DNA of 64,000 nt, taken from positions 124,001-188,000 of the forward strand of contig DASZBR010000019.1 of assembly GCA_035943935.1 (NCBI GenBank), in the 5' to 3' direction. The stretch is from DASZBR01 sp035943935 (GTDB lineage Bacteria; Pseudomonadota; Gammaproteobacteria; DASZBR01). Of this stretch, positions 59,230 to 64,000 are shown piece by piece (within the stretch, counting starts at the first letter, position 1; each line of letters starts with the position of its first letter). The notes under the pieces are model-generated. The model saw only the letters and a program-made list of their open reading frames with translations. It was not told the DNA's origin and did not search any database. A program made the translations under genes and the position numbers.

Positions 59230-61824
59230 ATGGATACAATGGAAAAAACATACAATCCTCATGCGATTGAAAAAACCTGGTATGAACGCTGGGAAAAAGC
59301 AGGCGACTTTAAACCGTCAGGCACCGGCAAATCCTATTGCATAGTTTTGCCACCACCGAATGTCACAGGCAGTTTGCACATGGGGCATGGATTTCAACAT
59401 ACCCTGATGGATACGTTAATTCGCTACCATAGAATGTTAGGTGAAAATACCTTATGGCAAAGTGGAATTGATCACGCAGGTATTGCGACGCAATTAGTCG
59501 TCGAACGTCAATTAGAACTCGAAGGCAAAACACGCCATGATTTAGGTCGTGAGGAATTTATTAAAAAAACCTGGGAATGGAAAAATACGTCAGGCGGTAT
59601 GATTTCAAAACAAATGCGCCGCATGGGATCGAGCATTGATTGGTCACGTGACAGATTCACCATGGACGATCATTTTTCCAATGCTGTAAATATCGCTTTC
59701 AAAAAATTATATGATGACAAATTAATCTACAAGGGTAAGAGATTAGTTAACTGGGATGTAAAATTACAAAGCGCTATTTCTGATCTTGAAGTTAATACCG
59801 TCGAAGAAGCCGGATCGTTATGGCATATAAAATATTACTTAAATAATTCTGACAAAAAATCTTATCTGGTTGTCGCAACAACGCGTCCTGAAACTTTATT
59901 TGGCGACGTGGCTGTAGCCGTTCATCCTGACGATGAAAGATATAAGCAATATATTGGCCAAATGGTTTCTCTGCCCCTCACCGACAAAAAAATTCCCGTT
60001 ATTGCAGATGAATATGTCGAAAAAGATTTTGGTTCAGGTGTCGTCAAAATTACACCCGGGCATGACTTTAATGACTATGAAGTCGGCAAACGTCATAACT
60101 TAGAGATTATTAATATTTTAAATAAAAACGGGACTCTTAATAATCTTACGCCCTATGAAAATATTGATAGAGCTGAAGCACGTAAACTTACTGTTGCCGC
60201 CTTAGAAAAATTAGATTTAATATTAAAAACAGAGAAATATACCGTCAAAACTCCACGTTCTGAACGCACGAATGAAATCGTCGAGCCATTTTTAACAGAC
60301 CAGTGGTATGTCAAAATGTCTGATTTAGCAAAACCTGCTATCGAAGCGGTAAAAACTGGAAAGTTAAAATTCATTCCAGAAAATTGGACAAAAACGTATC
60401 TCCAATGGCTAGAAAATATTCAAGACTGGTGTATCTCACGACAATTATGGTGGGGACATCGAATTCCCATCGAAGGTGAAACCGATGTATTAGACACGTG
60501 GTTTTCTGCCGCATTGTGGCCATTTGCAACATTAGGTTGGCCTGATAAAACGCCTGAATTAAAAACATTTTTTCCCACACAAGTGTTAGTGACAGGCTTT
60601 GATATTATTTTCTTTTGGGTTGCACGTATGGTGATGTTCAGTTTGTATTTCACCGGCGAAGTGCCTTTTAGTGAAGTGTATATTACAGGTTTAATTCGCG
60701 ATCAATACGGCCAGAAGATGTCGAAATCCAAAGGCAATGTATTAGATCCGATTGATTTAATAGACGGCATCGATTTAGAGGGTTTAATTAAAAAACGTAC
60801 GTATGGCTTATTGAATCCTAAACAAGCGCAAGAAATTACCAAACATACTCAAAAAGAATTTCCGGATGGCATACCGGCATTTGGAACTGACGCATTACGA
60901 TTTACGTACTGTGCATTAGCGAATACGGGCCGCGATATTAAATTTGATTTGGGTCGTGTGGCGGGATATAGAAATTTCTGTAATAAATTATGGAATGCGG
61001 CAAGATTTGTCGGCATGAACACAGAATTAAGTGATGATATTTCTTTAGCGGATCAATGGATTTTGTCTAAGCTTCAAAAGACCATTCAAAATATGCATCA
61101 GCATTTTTCAGATTATAGATTTGATTTATTAGCCCAAACTATCTATGAGTTTGTATGGAATGATTATTGTGATTGGTATCTTGAATTATCCAAGATTAAT
61201 AAAAGCAAAACTATTCGGGTAGTATTAATCGAAATCTTAAAATTATTAAATCCACTTATGCCCTTTATTACGGCTGAGATTTATCAATTATTTGCTGAGG
61301 GTAATCTTCAACATGAGAAATATCCTGAAGTAAATTCAAAATTAATATCAGAATCCGCAGAAGCTAAAATTAATTGGCTCCAAACGATTATTATGGCTAT
61401 TCGCAATATTCGCAGTGAGATGCAAATTCCGCCGAGCAAGAAAATTAAAGTTTTATTTCAAAACGGCAATAGCCAAGATAAAACATTAATTGGAGAATTA
61501 AGCTCAGAAATAATATTTTTAGCTCGACTGGAAAATGTAGACTGGACGGAATCTGCACCGAATCCGTCAGCGACGGCGATTGCGGGTGATTTGCATATAT
61601 ATATTCCACTGGCTGATTTAATTGATACGGGTGCTGAAAAAGAAAGATTAAAAAAAGAAATTATCAAAATTAAAGCTGAGCTAGAAAAAACACAGATTAA
61701 ATTAAATAATCCCAGTTATGTGGATAAAGCACCGCAGGCGGTTGTTGAAAAAGAACGTGAGCGCGCAGCGGAGTGGAATAGTACGTTGGAAAAATTGGAA
61801 GTGCAGTTGCAGAAATTAACGTAA
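59230..61824 (+). CDS. valS: Valyl-tRNA synthetase with an internal deletion
   Basis: 864 residues (E. coli 951). HIGH motif in PPPNVTGSLHMGHG (41-54), editing domain with TTRPETLFGDVAVAVHPDD, KMSKS at 496-500 (GQKMSKSKGNVLDP) and a C-terminal coiled coil (KERLKKEIIKIKAELEKTQI). After WWGHRIP (to residue 413) the sequence jumps to DVLDTWFSAALWPF with only about five residues between. In other ValRS roughly 30-40 residues, beginning AWYD, stand here. The frame is open throughout, so this is not a simple frameshift. ATG at 59239 is an alternative start that matches E. coli. Confidence 0.96.
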   Translation: MDTMEKTYNPHAIEKTWYERWEKAGDFKPSGTGKSYCIVLPPPNVTGSLHMGHGFQHTLMDTLIRYHRMLGENTLWQSGIDHAGIATQLVVERQLELEGKTRHDLGREEFIKKTWEWKNTSGGMISKQMRRMGSSIDWSRDRFTMDDHFSNAVNIAFKKLYDDKLIYKGKRLVNWDVKLQSAISDLEVNTVEEAGSLWHIKYYLNNSDKKSYLVVATTRPETLFGDVAVAVHPDDERYKQYIGQMVSLPLTDKKIPVIADEYVEKDFGSGVVKITPGHDFNDYEVGKRHNLEIINILNKNGTLNNLTPYENIDRAEARKLTVAALEKLDLILKTEKYTVKTPRSERTNEIVEPFLTDQWYVKMSDLAKPAIEAVKTGKLKFIPENWTKTYLQWLENIQDWCISRQLWWGHRIPIEGETDVLDTWFSAALWPFATLGWPDKTPELKTFFPTQVLVTGFDIIFFWVARMVMFSLYFTGEVPFSEVYITGLIRDQYGQKMSKSKGNVLDPIDLIDGIDLEGLIKKRTYGLLNPKQAQEITKHTQKEFPDGIPAFGTDALRFTYCALANTGRDIKFDLGRVAGYRNFCNKLWNAARFVGMNTELSDDISLADQWILSKLQKTIQNMHQHFSDYRFDLLAQTIYEFVWNDYCDWYLELSKINKSKTIRVVLIEILKLLNPLMPFITAEIYQLFAEGNLQHEKYPEVNSKLISESAEAKINWLQTIIMAIRNIRSEMQIPPSKKIKVLFQNGNSQDKTLIGELSSEIIFLARLENVDWTESAPNPSATAIAGDLHIYIPLADLIDTGAEKERLKKEIIKIKAELEKTQIKLNNPSYVDKAPQAVVEKERERAAEWNSTLEKLEVQLQKLT

Positions 61825-61827
61825 CCC

Positions 61828-61852
61828 GGGCGAGGCATTGCCTCGCCCCTAC
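61828..61852. repeat. GGGCGAGGC palindromic repeat
   Basis: GGGCGAGGC-ATT-GCCTCGCCC plus CTAC just after the valS stop, followed by a T-rich run; probably serves as terminator. Confidence 0.8.
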
Positions 61853-61894
61853 AGTTTTTTTTTAAATTATTTGAGCAGGTTTTATATAAACAGT

Positions 61895-61920
61895 GTAGGG
61901 GCGACGCAATGCGTCGCCCT
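61895..61920. repeat. Inverted variant of the GGGCGAGGC repeat
   Basis: GTAGGGGCGACGCAATGCGTCGCC, the same design in the opposite orientation and with GACGC in place of GAGGC. With 61828 it forms an inverted pair. Confidence 0.75.
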
Positions 61921-61942
61921 TCAATCTTGAAATATAAACCTA

Positions 61943-61972
61943 CACCAGATCCTTCGCTCCGCTCAGGATGAC
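61943..61972. repeat. REP-type half copy (TCATCCTGA family)
   Basis: ACCAGATCCTTCGCTCCGCTCAGGATGAC, directly before the GST-like gene. Confidence 0.7.
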
Positions 61973-61989
61973 AAAATAGGAGATGTAAC

Positions 61990-62685
61990 GTGATCCAATT
62001 GTACCAATTCCCCAGCTACTGGAACCTCCCCAGTGCAAGTCCCTTCTGCATCAAATTAGAAACGTATTTAAAACTCGCTGAAATTCCCTATAAATCTAAT
62101 GTCATTTACGATCCGCGCAAAGCGCCTAAGGGAAAATTGCCGTATATTAAAGACGGCGAGAAAATAATCGCCGACAGTTCTCTTATTATAGAATATCTCA
62201 AAAAAACCTACGGCGATAAATTAGATGGCGATTTAACACCTGAACAAAAAGCAATTGCGATGAGCGTGCAGCGCTTATGCGAAGAACATTTATATTGGAT
62301 AATCATGTATAACCGATGGGTCAGTGATGCCGGTTGGAAAATTGTTAATCCCGTATTTTTCGGAAAATTATCTGCACCCCTTCGTTGGTTTCTTCCGGAG
62401 ATGATTCGCAAAAACATTAAAAAAGCGTGTTATAACCATGGTATCGGACGGTTCACGGATGACGAGAGATTCTTGCTCGGCAAACAAGATCTTGATGCGA
62501 TTGTGCAACTTTTAGGCTCAAAGCCCTACTTTTTAGGTGACCACCCTACGTCGATTGATGCGGTTTTATTTGGGTTTTTATCGCCTCTTTTGAACACGCC
62601 TGTGCCATCCCAGCTCAGAGAGTATGCCCAGCAAAACCTTGTCCTAACAGCCTATGACAGGCGCATGCAAAAAATATTCGCCTAA
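61990..62685 (+). CDS. Glutathione S-transferase-like protein (Fax/metaxin type)
   Basis: 231 residues. The N-terminal thioredoxin-like part has the FPSYWNLPSASPFCIKLETYL and YDPRKAPKGKLPYIKDGEKI pattern with DSSLIIEYL, as in the failed-axon-connections/metaxin branch of GSTs. The C-terminal helical part ends in FLGDHPTSIDAVLFGFL. GTG start at 61990 with AGGAG 8 nt upstream. Substrate unknown; a detoxification role is a family-level guess. Confidence 0.8.
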   Translation: MIQLYQFPSYWNLPSASPFCIKLETYLKLAEIPYKSNVIYDPRKAPKGKLPYIKDGEKIIADSSLIIEYLKKTYGDKLDGDLTPEQKAIAMSVQRLCEEHLYWIIMYNRWVSDAGWKIVNPVFFGKLSAPLRWFLPEMIRKNIKKACYNHGIGRFTDDERFLLGKQDLDAIVQLLGSKPYFLGDHPTSIDAVLFGFLSPLLNTPVPSQLREYAQQNLVLTAYDRRMQKIFA

Positions 62686-62694
62686 TTTTTATCT

Positions 62695-62727
62695 CTTAAG
62701 AAAACCTTAAGGTTTGCTCTGTAGAAT
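62695..62727 (+). promoter_or_regulatory. PmrA-box-like composite promoter (perfect half-sites)
   Basis: CTTAAG-AAAAC-CTTAAG (62695-62711), 10-nt spacer beginning GTTT, -10 TAGAAT (62722-62727). Same sequence, orientation and spacing as 17448-17480. The box ends 48 nt before the ATG at 62760. Confidence 0.75.
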
Positions 62728-62759
62728 GTGCTTATTCTAATTTTTATAGAGAGCACCAT

Positions 62760-63824
62760 ATGTTCGACAACGACAATAACAGACAATTAGCAGATTTATC
62801 ATCTTCAGAGCTTGCCAACGAAGAAACGCCGTTAATTAAAAGACAACAAGCAGAAGCAATTCCACCTACTCCCGCCAGTAACGATCTTATTTTAGCCATT
62901 GCTATAGCGCAAAATGTGGTGCGTGATTTTATCTGGGCAGCACTTACCGCAAAAGGTACTGATATTAATCTGCAACCCACCGATAGCGTGTTGGCACAAA
63001 CCGCCGCACAATTTGTTTATTCTTTAATTGGAACACTCGCCGTCACTATAGGAGCGGGTGCTGCATGTAAAGCCGCCAATTACGAGGTCCCCGCTAAAGA
63101 TTCTTTCGCTTCACTGGTAGCAACACTTGCTGCGCTGGGTCCTTGGAATGCAGCCCAATATTGGACCAATGTACTTGGCCTTGCGTTAGGTTTGACACCA
63201 CTCGGTGCTGCATTTTTATCAGGCGTAGCGACAGGTGCCTTAGAAGGTCCAATACAATTTATCTCTGCCACTGTCGTCAAAAAATTAATTGAAAAATTAT
63301 CTGATCCAGAAGAACGCGCAAAATTCCTCGAAAATCCTAAAGAATATCTCTCCACTTTATTCGATAAACCGACGTTAATTGAATTTGGAAAAGGCTTAGC
63401 CTATAGTTTTTTCCCGGGAAAAATTCCGGGTGACGTATGGCAGTTTGCGTATGCGGGCTTCAGTGTCACAGAAGTTTCAAAGAGACCCATAGCGGGCCCT
63501 CTTTTATATGGCACTATCGTTTCGACGTCGGTTGGAGTGTGTAATGTGCTCTACGCAAAAGCAGATGAGCATAAATTACTCGGAAGAGCCTGTGATGCAG
63601 TCGGTACTGCAGCGAGTAGTGCTTATACTTCAGCATTAACCAAATTAGGAATATTTAAACAACCTGTTCTGATTGATCCGGATAACATAGAAGAAGAATG
63701 GGTTAGATCTCTTCTGGCGGACGAATCTAAAAAATCGTTTGAACATACTCCAGAAGACGAACCAACTCTTCAATCAATATCAGCGTTTGAAGAAAACATT
63801 GTAGTAACGCCACGCCATATCTGA
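62760..63824 (+). CDS. Hypothetical membrane-associated protein with N-terminal dileucine motif, candidate effector
   Basis: 354 residues, not recognised. The N terminus is hydrophilic with NEETPLIKRQQ (Glu21-xxx-Leu25-Ile26). Hydrophobic or Ala/Gly-rich segments lie at about 80-105, 115-160 and 225-260 (FVYSLIGTLAVTIGAGAACK; NVLGLALGLTPLGAAFLSGV). A charged helix EKLSDPEERAKFLENPKEYL follows. The C terminus is acidic (EHTPEDEPTLQS). The promoter is of the PmrA-box type and a hairpin terminator overlaps the stop. Effector role inferred from regulation and sorting motif. Confidence 0.65.
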   Translation: MFDNDNNRQLADLSSSELANEETPLIKRQQAEAIPPTPASNDLILAIAIAQNVVRDFIWAALTAKGTDINLQPTDSVLAQTAAQFVYSLIGTLAVTIGAGAACKAANYEVPAKDSFASLVATLAALGPWNAAQYWTNVLGLALGLTPLGAAFLSGVATGALEGPIQFISATVVKKLIEKLSDPEERAKFLENPKEYLSTLFDKPTLIEFGKGLAYSFFPGKIPGDVWQFAYAGFSVTEVSKRPIAGPLLYGTIVSTSVGVCNVLYAKADEHKLLGRACDAVGTAASSAYTSALTKLGIFKQPVLIDPDNIEEEWVRSLLADESKKSFEHTPEDEPTLQSISAFEENIVVTPRHI

Positions 63825-63835
63825 GAATATGGCGT
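63812..63835 (+). terminator. Rho-independent terminator
   Basis: ACGCCATAT-CTGAGA-ATATGGCGT, a perfect 9-bp stem over the stop codon, followed by TTAATTTTT. Confidence 0.75.
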
Positions 63836-63873
63836 TTAATTTTTCCGCTGGAAAATAAATAACTCTGGGTAAT

Positions 63874-64000
63874 TTATTTTGTAGCTTCTAATTTTTTAGC
63901 CTTCACTCCAAATTGCGGTAACGCTTGCCCCACAATTTTTCGTACTGCATCAGGAATTTCGTCATCGGTATATTTACCATAAATATCTTGGCGATTAACG
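63874..64000 (-). CDS. C-terminal end of an unidentified protein
   Basis: The last 41 codons of a minus-strand gene that begins beyond the window. The visible end reads VNRQDIYGKYTDDEIPDAVR followed by a basic tail (FGVKAKKLEATK) and TAA at 63874-63876. Codon use fits coding sequence. I cannot name the protein from this piece. Confidence 0.55.
   Translation of the reverse strand, partial: VNRQDIYGKYTDDEIPDAVRKIVGQALPQFGVKAKKLEATK

Overview
The window looks like a chromosomal segment of an AT-rich, host-associated gammaproteobacterium of the Legionellales type (Legionella/Coxiella relatives). The housekeeping genes (sdh-suc TCA genes, hslVU next to an FtsN-like SPOR protein, argS, valS, fabI, queG, nadE) are gammaproteobacterial in sequence. 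They are interspersed with ankyrin-repeat proteins, F-box-like membrane proteins and small orphan genes of the kind these bacteria export into eukaryotic host cells. The genus cannot be fixed from the sequence alone, and no secretion apparatus lies in the window.

Layout. 1-16438 (all minus strand): sdhC-sdhD-sdhA-sdhB-sucA-sucB-sucC-sucD-coaE-hldE, mostly overlapping or abutting, then a hybrid histidine kinase, clpB, nudF and the 5' end of parE. 16747-21992: two small orphan genes with matching promoters and a very large ankyrin protein. 22101-22753: a type II toxin-antitoxin operon with a perfect palindromic operator. 22754-26245: a compact pilA-pilB-pilC-pilD type IV pilus operon with shortened PilB and PilC. 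26350-30678: argS, an FtsN-like SPOR gene, hslV and hslU. 30734-35795: an orphan effector candidate, a DoxX-like membrane protein, a repeat-bearing lipoprotein, an animal-like carotenoid oxygenase coupled to a Kdo hydroxylase, and an MFS transporter. 36010-41858: an accessory island with an Lrp regulator, three paralogous F-box-like/two-TM proteins, a small membrane protein, a toxin-antitoxin locus whose GNAT toxin has an in-frame stop, and a 413-bp MITE-like inverted repeat. 42000-48864: prmB, udk, fabI, a second ankyrin protein, queG, nnrD. 48854-57581: a leucine/isovalerate degradation cluster lacking several partner subunits, with a helicase of the AddA type that has no nuclease domain. 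57655-64000: nadE, valS, a GST-like gene, another effector candidate and the 3' end of an unidentified gene.

The most interesting signal is regulatory and targeting information shared by the orphan genes. Four promoters (at 17194, 17448, 31321 and 62695) carry a direct repeat YTTAAK-AAAAC-CTTAAK exactly 10 nt upstream of a -10 hexamer. This fits the PmrA box, which in Legionella and Coxiella controls Dot/Icm effector genes. A second composite promoter with invariant spacing (CAATCATyCAC element, -10 always 34 nt from the element start) precedes three consecutive accessory genes at 36541, 37408 and 37858. Four proteins, three of them F-box-like with a C-terminal hydrophobic hairpin, carry the tetra-conserved string EExPLI. 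It matches the eukaryotic acidic dileucine endolysosomal sorting signal [DE]xxxL[LI]. Together these suggest an effector set that would insert in a host endolysosomal or vacuolar membrane and recruit host ubiquitin ligase; this is inference.

Other notable points: a sucB with most of its peripheral subunit-binding domain missing, a valS with an in-frame catalytic-domain deletion, an hslV that must start at TTG, and several families of short palindromic intergenic repeats.
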